Source: Anaerolineae bacterium
GTDB taxonomy: Bacteria; Chloroflexota; Anaerolineae; Aggregatilineales; Phototrophicaceae
Direction of reading: 5' to 3'
DNA length: 64,000 nucleotides
Assembly: GCA_022820665.1 (NCBI GenBank)
Contig: JAJEFB010000051.1
Span: 1 to 64,000, forward strand
Part shown: positions 16,820 to 24,785 of the stretch, piece after piece
How the letters are laid out: each line of letters begins with the position of its first letter
Numbering within the stretch: the first letter of the stretch is position 1
Notes under the pieces: generated by a model
Database searches by the model: none
Told to the model about the DNA's origin: nothing
What the model saw: the letters and a program-made list of their open reading frames with translations, nothing else
Made by a program: the position numbers and the translations under genes

Positions 16820-17677
16820 CTAGAACACCCCGGAAAGCAGTACGGAGTCGACATACAAGAAGGCGCGCTTGTCGCGGTTGGTCTCTACCCAGAAGGCTGT
16901 ATTCAACATGCAGTTCAAGTTGGGCATGGCCGGGATCGAGATGTGCTTGAGCGCTTCCCCGGCGTATACCAGGTCGTTGCATTGAAAACCGATAAAGCGC
17001 CGTTTCGCCAAATCTAACTTGACCTTCAGATAATGCCAATTCATCTTGGTTGCGATCTCGTTATAGCAGAGCGTTTGCGCCGGGCAATCAACGAAGTCCC
17101 AGTTTTCCGGTCCCAGATGAAAATGGGACACGGTCTCGCCGGAATCGCCAATATTGTGGAAGGGGCGCGTCTGTCCTTTGACTTGCCAGCGGTTGATCAT
17201 CTCGTCTTCCACCGCGTTGAGATAGCGCAGATGCGGCATCCAGCGGAACTCGGGATTCATGCCGTCTTGAAGATCAAAGAGGACGCCGAAGGCGCGCACG
17301 TCGTCCAGCGACAGACGCAGTTCGCTCGCTTCCGGCTTGAACGTGAAATAGCACTCAAGTTGAATCTGCCCGCGCCTGCGGAAGGTCTGTCGTTTGATGC
17401 TGGTCGCCAGCGAACCCGCCCGCGCGCGCGTCGCCAGCTTGAGCGCGTAGCTGCCTTCCATCGAGCCCGCTGTGCCGGTATCCCACATGCTCAGGTTGCT
17501 GAGCATGGGCGGACGCATGTCGCTGTATTCCGGCAACATGGAATCAAGACTGTGCTCGTAATTGCCGATCAATTCCGACCAGCCGCGAATGCCCTCGTCG
17601 AAGTCATCGTAGAAGAACACCCGCTCCAGCGGATCGAAGCGGCTCAGTCGCGGGTCTATCGCTTGCAGATTGATCAT
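16820..17677 (-). CDS. Unrecognised 285-residue protein, possible carbohydrate-binding fold
   Basis: No named family recognised with confidence. It opens VFFYDDFDEGIRGWSEL, a beginning often seen in concanavalin-like/LamG beta-sandwich proteins that bind glycans. Later parts (QIQLECYFTFKPE, LRLSLDDVRAFGVLFD, HYLKVKLDLAKRRFIGFQCND) look like successive beta strands. No signal peptide is visible. It forms a two-gene unit with the 113-residue protein and faces the binding-protein gene of ABC cassette 1 across a 283-base control region, so a role in handling the same sugar is plausible but inferred. Confidence 0.75.
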   Translation of the reverse strand: MINLQAIDPRLSRFDPLERVFFYDDFDEGIRGWSELIGNYEHSLDSMLPEYSDMRPPMLSNLSMWDTGTAGSMEGSYALKLATRARAGSLATSIKRQTFRRRGQIQLECYFTFKPEASELRLSLDDVRAFGVLFDLQDGMNPEFRWMPHLRYLNAVEDEMINRWQVKGQTRPFHNIGDSGETVSHFHLGPENWDFVDCPAQTLCYNEIATKMNWHYLKVKLDLAKRRFIGFQCNDLVYAGEALKHISIPAMPNLNCMLNTAFWVETNRDKRAFLYVDSVLLSGVF

Positions 17678-17732
17678 AAATCCTGCCCCATCTGGTTGGA
17701 GGTTAGGTGTTCTGGCAAGCTTTACAAGATTT

Positions 17733-17761
17733 TTGACAAAGCCAAAGAAACGATGTACATT
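17733..17761 (+). promoter_or_regulatory. Candidate promoter with overlapping dyad, ABC cassette 1
   Basis: TTGACA at 17733-17738, a 17-base spacer and TACATT at 17756-17761. The dyad AACGA-N7-TCGTT at 17749-17765, with TGTACA in its centre, covers the -10 region and could be a repressor site. Transcription would leave a leader of about 190 bases before the binding-protein gene; no known riboswitch was recognised in it. Confidence 0.45.
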
Positions 17762-17960
17762 CGTTAGGAGCTTTGACTGGATTCGCAGTTTGTCGCTAAG
17801 TATAACGAAAGCATGACAATGCGCAAGAAATCAGAGCGTTTGCGGTCAAAGTCTGCGCAAAGTCAGGTGGGGGCGCCGCCTTCGCTTTGCCGTATGAAAC
17901 GGTGTAGGTCTGGCTGTTTAGCCACAATTTATTGAATAAGAAGTAGTATTGGAGACGACC

Positions 17961-19334
17961 ATGAAGTATTCACTCTTTGTACGAATCGCGCTAGCGCTGG
18001 GCATATTGCTGTCGCTCGGCCTCTTGCCTTCGATGGCGCAAGATTGTGACGGCGAGGTCATCGAGCTCGAGTTCATGAATTGGTGGGGCGCCGCCCGCGA
18101 AGCGCTGATGGATACGCTTATCGGCCACTTCCAGGAGGAGAACCCCTGCATCCGCGTCATCAACCAGGTGCAGCCATGGGATAACCGCGCCGAATTGCTC
18201 GCCACTGCCGCCGCCAGCAGCAACCCGCCTGGCATTATCATGTCGACCCGGCCCGAGACCTATCAATTCGCCATCAACGGTTTGATCATCCCGATCGACG
18301 CTTTCGTTGAAACGCATGGCACCGACCTCAGCGTCTTCTATGATGGCGAAATTGGTTTGCAGTACTGGAACGGCGAACTCTACGGCTTGCCAATGCCGAC
18401 CGCCGGCGGCTTGACCGGTTTGATGATTTACAACAAGAACTTGCTGCGCGATGCCGGCTTTGATCCGGAAGATCCGCCAGAGACCTGGCAAGAGCTGGAA
18501 GATATGGCGGCGGCGATCACGGTCGCCGATCCCATGGGTATTGATGTCCTGGGCGCAGCCGCTTTCGGCACCGATTCAGAGTTTGTCGCCTGGCTCTATA
18601 CCAATAATGGCAAGTACGTCACAGAGGACGGCCGCACCTTGCTCTTCAACAGCCCCGAAGGCTTGGAAACGCTGGAGTGGATGGTCAACTTGACCAACAA
18701 CGTCAATCACGGCACCTTAAACATCACCGACTTCTTCCAGGATACCGCCTTCGCTCAAGGCGATCACCCCTGGTATGAAGACAAACAGGCTTTCCTGCAC
18801 ATCAACACCTCTTTCTTCGGGCACTTCAATGTGAATGATCCCGAGGGCTACGCCGACACCGAAAGCTGGGGCACGATGCTGCGGCCCTACAATGGCGACA
18901 ATCCCGATGCCCATTCCGCGGGCACCACCGGCTACAATTACAGCGGCGCCTGGGCTTACACGATTCCAGCCGTGCATCCGCCAGAGAAGCAGGAAGCCGC
19001 CTTCAAGTTCGCCGAGTTCATCGGCGCCCATCCGCTGGGCGGCTGCGCCTTCCTCTTCGCGCAGAGCCGTCCCTCGCCGGTGAAGGAATGCAACGAGAAC
19101 CCGGAATATTACAACGTCAATCCGTACTGGAGCGTCGTGCTCGAAGGTCTGGCGCTAGATACGCCAGTGCAAATCACACCGGTTCAGGGTCAGTTGGCGG
19201 AGATCTTGTCCAACAATATCGCGGAAGCCTACCACGGCGTAAAGTCGCCGGCGGACGCGCTTAACGATGCTCATGCCGAAATGCAAGAGCTCCTGGACGA
19301 GTTCTGGGCGGAGTTTGACGTCGACAATATGTAG
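17961..19334 (+). CDS. Sugar ABC transporter substrate-binding protein, cassette 1
   Basis: A 457-residue extracellular solute-binding protein (family 1, CUT1 type). The signal peptide is about residues 1-28 (LALGILLSLGLLPSMAQD), a signal peptidase I type site with no lipobox Cys at the cleavage position. The mature part has the usual two-lobe features such as EFMNWWGAAREALMDTLIGHF. ATG 17961 is preferred over TTG 17949 because GGAG lies at 17951-17954. It is followed by two permeases, but a 138-base gap containing two hairpin elements separates it from them. The ligand is presumably a sugar; sulfatase 2 lies at the end of the same operon. Confidence 0.92.
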   Translation: MKYSLFVRIALALGILLSLGLLPSMAQDCDGEVIELEFMNWWGAAREALMDTLIGHFQEENPCIRVINQVQPWDNRAELLATAAASSNPPGIIMSTRPETYQFAINGLIIPIDAFVETHGTDLSVFYDGEIGLQYWNGELYGLPMPTAGGLTGLMIYNKNLLRDAGFDPEDPPETWQELEDMAAAITVADPMGIDVLGAAAFGTDSEFVAWLYTNNGKYVTEDGRTLLFNSPEGLETLEWMVNLTNNVNHGTLNITDFFQDTAFAQGDHPWYEDKQAFLHINTSFFGHFNVNDPEGYADTESWGTMLRPYNGDNPDAHSAGTTGYNYSGAWAYTIPAVHPPEKQEAAFKFAEFIGAHPLGGCAFLFAQSRPSPVKECNENPEYYNVNPYWSVVLEGLALDTPVQITPVQGQLAEILSNNIAEAYHGVKSPADALNDAHAEMQELLDEFWAEFDVDNM

Positions 19335-19341
19335 GATATTT

Positions 19342-19460
19342 CACCCCCATCCCCCGACCCCTTCCCCTATCAAGAGGGAAGGGGAGGACTGACTTAGCCG
19401 GGTGGAGGTAGAGCAAAGTCCCTCCCTCTTTATGGGGGAGGGATTTAGGGTGGGGGCACC
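19342..19460 (+). repeat. Inverted pair of palindromic elements in binding-protein/permease gap
   Basis: Two members of the dispersed family in opposite orientation: 19342-19390 (C-rich tail CACCCCCATCCCC first, then a CCCCTTCCCC hairpin) and 19418-19460 (CCCTCCCTC hairpin first, then GGGTGGGGGC tail). The outer tails form imperfect terminal inverted repeats. The pair starts seven bases after the binding-protein stop and ends just before the permease ribosome site. Confidence 0.75.
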
Positions 19461-19472
19461 AGGAGCAAAGCC

Positions 19473-20444
19473 TTGCAAGCGTCCCAGAAAACACTGCGAA
19501 CCCAACACGAGACCACCTGGAAGCTGCGGATGCAGGAATGGTGGTTCCGCAACCGCGCCTTGATCGGCTTCGCCTTTATCTTCCCCTGGTTCGCCGGTTT
19601 CATCATCTTCGACTTGCTGCCCTTCATGTACAACTTGTACCTGAGCTTCACCGATTATCAGATCGGCACAAGGGGCATACCGCCCTGGATAGGCTTGGAA
19701 AACTACATCGAAATCTTCACCGATGACAAGCTCTTCGGCAAGAGCATGTACAACACGGTCTATTACCTGGGCTTCAGCGTGCCCTTGCGCCTGATTTTCG
19801 CCTTCTTGATCGCGCTTATATTGAATCTCCGCGTGCGCGGGATGGAACTCTATCGCACATTATTCTATGTGCCGTCAGTCGTGCCCCTGGTGGCGGCGAC
19901 GGTGATATTCGCCGGTTTCCTCAACACGCGCTATGGTTTTCTTAATCAGTTCCTCGTCTTGATTGGCGCAACGCCGGTGCGCTGGCTGTCTTCGCCGGAT
20001 GCGATAAAGCCATCGCTGATTTTGCTCAGCCTCTGGGGCTTCGGCGGTCAGATGATTATCTTCCTCGCCGGCTTGCAAAGCATCCCGGAAGATCTTTACG
20101 AGGCGGCCGCAATTGACGGAGGCACCGGCTGGCAGCGGCTCATCTATATCACCGTCCCGCTGATGACGCCGACGATTTTCTTCAATTTGCTCTTGGGTTT
20201 GATTGGCGGCTTTCAGATCTTTGAACAGGTCTTCATTCTCATCGGGACCAATGGAGGACCCTTGCAAGCTGGACTTGTTTACATGCTACATGTCTATAAT
20301 AAAGCCTTTCGAGATTTCGAGTTCGGCTATTCGGCCGCGCTGTCAGTAATTCTCTTCCTCATCATCTTTGTGTTGACGATCTTGTTGGTCTATACGTCCA
20401 ATCGCTGGGTGTTTTACGGGGACTCGCAAGACGATGAGACCTAG
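19473..20444 (+). CDS. Sugar ABC transporter permease (MalF type), cassette 1
   Basis: A 323-residue inner-membrane permease with six expected helices; the first is near residues 30-50 (ALIGFAFIFPWFAGFIIFDL). The cytoplasmic EAA loop that docks the ATPase is seen as EDLYEAAAIDGGTGWQRL. A TTG start at 19473 is chosen because AGGAG at 19461-19465 sits at proper distance. It pairs with the next gene. No ATP-binding subunit is encoded nearby. Confidence 0.92.
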   Translation: MQASQKTLRTQHETTWKLRMQEWWFRNRALIGFAFIFPWFAGFIIFDLLPFMYNLYLSFTDYQIGTRGIPPWIGLENYIEIFTDDKLFGKSMYNTVYYLGFSVPLRLIFAFLIALILNLRVRGMELYRTLFYVPSVVPLVAATVIFAGFLNTRYGFLNQFLVLIGATPVRWLSSPDAIKPSLILLSLWGFGGQMIIFLAGLQSIPEDLYEAAAIDGGTGWQRLIYITVPLMTPTIFFNLLLGLIGGFQIFEQVFILIGTNGGPLQAGLVYMLHVYNKAFRDFEFGYSAALSVILFLIIFVLTILLVYTSNRWVFYGDSQDDET

Positions 20445-20466
20445 GCTCGCCTACTAGGATTTTGGC

Positions 20467-21321
20467 ATGATTGAAGATCCCAGAAGCAAAATGATTCGCT
20501 ACATCACGGTCTATGTGATCCTGACCGCTGGCGCAATTGTGATGATGGTGCCACTGCTCTGGACGGTCTCAACTTCGCTAAAAACGCGCGACAAAATCAC
20601 CATTCGCCGCCTGGAGTTAATCCCGGATCCTGTCGCTTGGGAGAATTATCCCTATCTCTTTGAGGCGCGCCCGATCCTCAAATATACGCGTAATACCATG
20701 GTCATCGTGGTGGCTTCGCTATTCGGCGCTTGGGTGCCTTGCACGATGGCTGGCTACGCCTTCGCCCGCATTCCCTTCCCCGGGCGGAACATATTCTTTG
20801 GCGTCTTGCTGGCGACGATGATGCTGCCTTATGTGGTGCGATTAATTCCCTTATTCCTGTTTTTCGACGAGATCGGCTGGACGCGCACCTTCGGTCCGCT
20901 GATCTTGCCACGTCTGCTCGGGCATAATGCCTTCTATATCTTCTTGTATCGACAGTTTTTCCGCGGTATACCGGACGACATTCACGACTCCGCCCGCATC
21001 GATGGCTGTTCCGAATTCGGCGTCTGGTGGCGGATATTCATGCCCATGTCGCGTCCGGTTCTGGCGGCTGTCTCGATCTTCGCCTTTTCCTTCGCCTGGA
21101 ACGATTTCCTCAATCCCCTGATTTACCTGGGTTCGAACAAGGAACTCTGGACCTTGGCGCTGGGCTTGAACGCCTTGCAAGGCTTTGAAGGCGAGGACAA
21201 CAGCCTCAACCTGATTATGGTCTTCTCGATGCTGATGATCATTCCCATGCTTATCGTCTTCTATTTCGGGCAGAAGCACCTGATCAGTGGCGTGACCGCG
21301 CAGGGCAGCCTCAAGGGATAG
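20467..21321 (+). CDS. Sugar ABC transporter permease (MalG type), cassette 1
   Basis: A 284-residue permease with the first membrane segment near residues 10-32 (VILTAGAIVMMVPLLWTVST) and the EAA-like loop DDIHDSARIDGCSEFGVW. It ends with GQKHLISGVTAQGSLKG, the canonical MalG-type C-terminus. It lies 22 bases after its partner permease and 13 bases before sulfatase 2, so the four genes probably form one transcription unit for uptake and desulfation of a sugar. Confidence 0.92.
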   Translation: MIEDPRSKMIRYITVYVILTAGAIVMMVPLLWTVSTSLKTRDKITIRRLELIPDPVAWENYPYLFEARPILKYTRNTMVIVVASLFGAWVPCTMAGYAFARIPFPGRNIFFGVLLATMMLPYVVRLIPLFLFFDEIGWTRTFGPLILPRLLGHNAFYIFLYRQFFRGIPDDIHDSARIDGCSEFGVWWRIFMPMSRPVLAAVSIFAFSFAWNDFLNPLIYLGSNKELWTLALGLNALQGFEGEDNSLNLIMVFSMLMIIPMLIVFYFGQKHLISGVTAQGSLKG

Positions 21322-21334
21322 CGCCCATCCGACC

Positions 21335-22834
21335 ATGGCGCCAATCCCTCCCTCCGACTCCTCACGCGGAAGCGAGACGCTTCCCCCCAATGCTTTGGGG
21401 GGATCGAGGGGGGTACCCAACATCGTATACATCGTCCTCGATCAATGGCGCGGCGATTGCCTCGGCATCGCCGACAGCGCGCATCCGGTGATGACGCCCC
21501 ATTTCGATCAACTTGCCTATGAAGGCATTTGGTACAGTCGCGCTTATGCCGATTGCCCTGTTTGCATGCCACAGCGCGCCACCATGCTCACCGGCTTTAC
21601 CGGCAGCCAGCATGGCATGCCCTACAATTTCATGGACGGTCCGCGAACGCCAATCGAGCCAGAACACAGCTTGCCCCGACGCTTGACGCGAGAAGCGGGC
21701 TACCAAACCAAGGCGATTGGCAAGATGCACTTTTATCCCGAACGCGCTCGCTTCGGCTTCGAGGATATCAGCCTGCATCCTAATGACTACGTCAATTTCC
21801 TGGAAGAACAGGGCTACGGCGGGTTCTATCGCGGGCATGGCTTGGGCGGGAACGAGGTCTATCCGGCGGTAAGCGCCGTTCCGGAGCATCTGACGCACAC
21901 TCATTGGATCGTCGACGAGGGCATCAAATTCCTTTCGCGCCGCGATCCCGATTGCCCCTTCTTTATGTGGATGGTCTTTGAAGCGCCGCACAGCCCCTTC
22001 GACCCCCCAGAGCCCTTCGATCGGTTCTATGACGATTTCGAGGTGCCGGAACCGGTCATCGGCGACTGGGTGGATAGCGCGGATGAGCCGCCAGCCTTCA
22101 CCCGTCAACGCATCATGAGCAAAGCCGACCGCATTCCGCCGCCGGTGATGACGCGGCTGCGCCGTCACTATTACGCGCAGATTACCCACATCGATTATCA
22201 ATTGGGGCGCTTGCTCGGCGAGCTAAAGCGGGTGGGTTTGTACGACAATACCGTGATTGTCCTCACATCCGACCATGGCGAGCACCTGGGCGATCATCGT
22301 TTGTTCGCCAAGAACAGCTTCCTGGAGTCTTCGGCGTGCGTGCCTATCATAATGCGCTTGCCCAGAAGTCAGGGCATCATCAACAGACGCTCCCAAGAGC
22401 CTGTGCTGACCGCGGACATCGCGCCCACATTGCTGGAGTTGGCCGGTTTGACGCCGGCTCGAGAAATGGATGGCGTTTCCTTGTTGGCGCAGCCGGCTGA
22501 TCGCCTGATATTTGGCGAGACCAGCGACGCCGTCTTCGCAACGGACGAGGCTTTCAAATACGTTCACTATTTTGAAGGCGGGACCGAGCACTTGTTCCAT
22601 ATTGAAGCCGATCCCAGCGACTCTCGAAATCTGGCGGGAGAACCAGCATTTGCGCTTCGCCAAGAGGGCTTGAAGGCGCGGTTAATCGCGTATCTTCAAG
22701 GCAACCGGCGCCCCTGCGTTGTGGATGGCGCATTGCGCGTCGAAGAGGCTGAACTAGACATTGACGCTCTACGCGCGGCGAATACCGCCGCCTGGCGCGG
22801 TCCATTGCGCTATGGGGACGGCTACGAATCCTGA
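21335..22834 (+). CDS. Sulfatase 2 (Cys-type) with repeat-encoded N-terminus
   Basis: A 499-residue type I sulfatase. The formylglycine motif CMPQR is at residues 77-81 and the metal-binding segment IVLDQWRGD at about 33-41, with TSDHGEHLGDHRL later. About residues 14-27 (ETLPPNALGGSRGV) are encoded by a dispersed palindromic repeat at 21379-21418. The sulfatase fold begins directly after it (PNIVYIVLD), and no alternative ATG, GTG or TTG is visible between the two. No signal peptide is present. Operonic position after ABC cassette 1 suggests the imported sugar is sulfated. The end overlaps the convergent VOC gene by 13 bases. Confidence 0.9.
   Translation: MAPIPPSDSSRGSETLPPNALGGSRGVPNIVYIVLDQWRGDCLGIADSAHPVMTPHFDQLAYEGIWYSRAYADCPVCMPQRATMLTGFTGSQHGMPYNFMDGPRTPIEPEHSLPRRLTREAGYQTKAIGKMHFYPERARFGFEDISLHPNDYVNFLEEQGYGGFYRGHGLGGNEVYPAVSAVPEHLTHTHWIVDEGIKFLSRRDPDCPFFMWMVFEAPHSPFDPPEPFDRFYDDFEVPEPVIGDWVDSADEPPAFTRQRIMSKADRIPPPVMTRLRRHYYAQITHIDYQLGRLLGELKRVGLYDNTVIVLTSDHGEHLGDHRLFAKNSFLESSACVPIIMRLPRSQGIINRRSQEPVLTADIAPTLLELAGLTPAREMDGVSLLAQPADRLIFGETSDAVFATDEAFKYVHYFEGGTEHLFHIEADPSDSRNLAGEPAFALRQEGLKARLIAYLQGNRRPCVVDGALRVEEAELDIDALRAANTAAWRGPLRYGDGYES
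21379..21418 (+). repeat. Dispersed palindromic element copy, translated in sulfatase 2
   Basis: CTTCCCCCCAATGCTTTGGG hairpin completed by GGGATC, with a GAGGGGGGTACCC tail. It is read in frame as the N-terminal extension of the sulfatase. Confidence 0.75.
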
Positions 22835-23211
22835 TAATCGAGATAATCGCCGACGATGGTTGTGAACTCAATCATATTGCCGTTGGGATCGCGGCAGAAG
22901 AACCGCGGCCGACCCGCGATCGGCTCGCTGTCCCAGGGCGAGTAGCCCGCCTCGGCCAATTTCTGGCGCATCGCCTCGAGATCTTCCACGACCAGACAAA
23001 AATGGCGGCTCGACGCATCGCCTATCGGCGCCCATTCAAAGATATGGAGTTCCGCCCAGTCGTTGAGCTTGAACCAGATCACATCCACGGTCGTGATTGT
23101 GTCCGGCGCTGGAACCTCTTCCAGTCCCAAAACGTCGCCGTAGAATGCTCGGGTCCGCTCGTCGCTGCCCGGCGGGCGCGGGATGCTGACATGTTGCAAG
23201 CGATATGTCAT
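22822..23211 (-). CDS. VOC/glyoxalase-fold protein
   Basis: A 129-residue vicinal-oxygen-chelate fold protein. It opens LQHVSIPRPPGSDERTRAFY and contains the typical GDVLGLEEVP and second-half FFCRDPNGNMIEF segments, with metal-ligand candidates His 7 and the Glu near residue 117. Members act as glyoxalases, dioxygenases, isomerases or resistance proteins, so no reaction is assigned. The ATG at 23211 is chosen because the domain begins there; a much longer in-frame extension to 23781 runs antisense to the E2 gene and is rejected. It is convergent with sulfatase 2 and divergent from the E2 operon. Confidence 0.88.
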   Translation of the reverse strand: MTYRLQHVSIPRPPGSDERTRAFYGDVLGLEEVPAPDTITTVDVIWFKLNDWAELHIFEWAPIGDASSRHFCLVVEDLEAMRQKLAEAGYSPWDSEPIAGRPRFFCRDPNGNMIEFTTIVGDYLDYQDS

Positions 23212-23405
23212 GCTTGGATTCTCTGCTTTGTTTGCGCGGCATGGTAATACTTTACGCCGTTTTTTGCAATCAGTAGACAGGCGCTGGGCGCGTAACCGGC
23301 GAGAAGAACCCAGGAATGCCGCGCTCATAGCAAGTAACACGGGCTCTCCTGCTCTGTCGGGCAAGGGATTTATTAAAAGGGCTGTCCGGTACAGTCGCCA
23401 TTGAC

Positions 23406-23434
23406 TTGACAATCGCATCGCTGGTCGGTAGACT
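23406..23434 (+). promoter_or_regulatory. Promoter of the E2-E1-SorC operon
   Basis: TTGACA at 23406-23411, a 17-base spacer and TAGACT at 23429-23434, about 50 bases before the E2 start. Predicted transcription start is near 23441, inside the first operator-like dyad. Confidence 0.65.
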
Positions 23435-23436
23435 TT

Positions 23437-23468
23437 GTGTAATTGTACTTTGAGTGTGCAATTGCACA
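23437..23468. promoter_or_regulatory. Tandem operator-like palindromes
   Basis: A perfect 14-base palindrome TGTGCAATTGCACA at 23455-23468 and an imperfect version GTGTAATTGTAC at 23437-23448, both centred on AATT, with centres 19 bases apart, just downstream of the -10 element. The SorC-family regulator encoded third in this operon is the obvious candidate to bind here. Confidence 0.6.
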
Positions 23469-23488
23469 GCAGCGCGCAAGAGGCATAC

Positions 23489-24772
23489 ATGCCGCAAGCC
23501 ATTGTCATGCCCAAACTGGGGAACACGGTCGAAAGCGCGATCATTTTGACTTGGCATGTCGGCGTCGGCGATCCTGTTAAGACGGGCGAAGCGCTTTGCG
23601 AAGTCGAGACGGACAAAGCGACGCTCGAAGTCGAAAGCAGCGCTTCCGGCATATTGCTGGCGCGTTTTTTCGAAGCGGGCGATGAAGTGCCAGTCATGCA
23701 GAACATTGCCGTCGTCGGTCGAGAAGGCGAGTCATTCGATTTGCTTTCTCCGCTCTCCGCCGCCCCGGCAGAACATGCCACGCCAAGCGTATCTTATGAC
23801 CAAAGCGACGAGGAGCCGGACGACCGGGTCTTTGTCTCGCCTCGCGCGCGGCATCTGGCGGGGCGCAAGGGCATCGACTACAGCGAAATCGAGGGCACGG
23901 GTCCCGACGGGCGTATCATCGAGCGAGACATTCGGGCATTGATTGACCAACAGGTGAAAATGTCGCCGGTAGCCAAGGCGATGCTCGCAAGCGGCGAGTA
24001 CCAGATCGCGGATGCAGGAGCCGTCGACAAGCGAATCACCAAGTCCGATCTGAGGCCATCTTCGCCTGGCGGTTCACCCGAGTTGAAGGCGATTGATCTG
24101 ACGGGCGTCCGCAGAACCATCGCAAAGCGGATGCTTGAATCGATGCGAACAACCGCCCAGTTGACACTTAATGCATCGGCCGACGCCACCTCCTTACAGG
24201 GCTTCCGCGCTCGGCTCAAGTCCAGCGATGAGGCTCTGGGCTTGCGCGGCGTGACTATTAACGATTTGCTATTGTTCGCCGTCGCGCGGACCTTGCCGGC
24301 TTTTCCGGAACTGAACGCGCTATATGAGAACGACAGGATCTTGCAGCACGCGCGCGTTCAACTCGGCATGGCGGTGGATACGCCGCGCGGACTCCTGGTG
24401 CCGGTGATTCGGGGCGCCGATTCGCTTAGCCTGCGGGCTCTGTCCGACGAGGCAAAGCGACTGGCGGAGGCTTGTAGGGATAACAGTATCATGCCCGATG
24501 AATTGACTGGCGGCAGTTTCACCGTGACCAACCTGGGGGGCTTGGGCATCGAAAGCTTCACGCCCATCCTCAATCCGCCGCAGGTCGGCATTCTCGGCAT
24601 CGGCAGCATCAACCTCAAGCCGGTTGAACGTGACGAGGCAGTCGCGCATGTGCCGCACATCGGTTTGTCGCTGACCGTCAATCATCAAGTTGTCGACGGC
24701 GCGCCAGCCGCCCGCTTTCTCGCGCAATTGCGCCAGAACATCGCCAGTATCGAATTGCTGCTCGCCCTATAG
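23489..24772 (+). CDS. 2-oxo acid dehydrogenase E2 (dihydrolipoamide acyltransferase)
   Basis: A 427-residue E2 subunit. Residues 1-75 are a lipoyl domain with the attachment Lys 43 in ETDKATLEVES. A peripheral-subunit-binding domain follows (VSPRARHLAGRKGIDYSEIE to GRIIERDIRALI), and a shorter segment at about 155-185 (KMSPVAKAMLASGEYQIADA, RITKSDL) resembles a degenerate second one. The catalytic domain ends with H399-QVV-D403-G, the acyltransferase HxxxDG motif. ATG 23489 is chosen because it starts the lipoyl domain and AAGAGG precedes it. It is 13 bases upstream of the fused E1 gene. The 2-oxo acid could be pyruvate, acetoin or branched-chain; sequence alone does not decide. Confidence 0.92.
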   Translation: MPQAIVMPKLGNTVESAIILTWHVGVGDPVKTGEALCEVETDKATLEVESSASGILLARFFEAGDEVPVMQNIAVVGREGESFDLLSPLSAAPAEHATPSVSYDQSDEEPDDRVFVSPRARHLAGRKGIDYSEIEGTGPDGRIIERDIRALIDQQVKMSPVAKAMLASGEYQIADAGAVDKRITKSDLRPSSPGGSPELKAIDLTGVRRTIAKRMLESMRTTAQLTLNASADATSLQGFRARLKSSDEALGLRGVTINDLLLFAVARTLPAFPELNALYENDRILQHARVQLGMAVDTPRGLLVPVIRGADSLSLRALSDEAKRLAEACRDNSIMPDELTGGSFTVTNLGGLGIESFTPILNPPQVGILGIGSINLKPVERDEAVAHVPHIGLSLTVNHQVVDGAPAARFLAQLRQNIASIELLLAL

Positions 24773-24785
24773 CCTGGAGCCCGCA

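Noticed and set aside
17762..17960. Riboswitch in the leader of ABC cassette 1
   Set aside because: The leader is long but no known riboswitch core or conserved stem set could be recognised by eye.
23380..23400. Second copy of the 16242 element ends (GGGCTGTCCGGTACAG)
   Set aside because: Only a partial match with no inverted partner nearby; probably chance.
22822..23781. VOC protein extended to 319 residues
   Set aside because: The extra N-terminus would run antisense into the E2 gene and through the promoter region; the VOC domain begins at the ATG at 23211.
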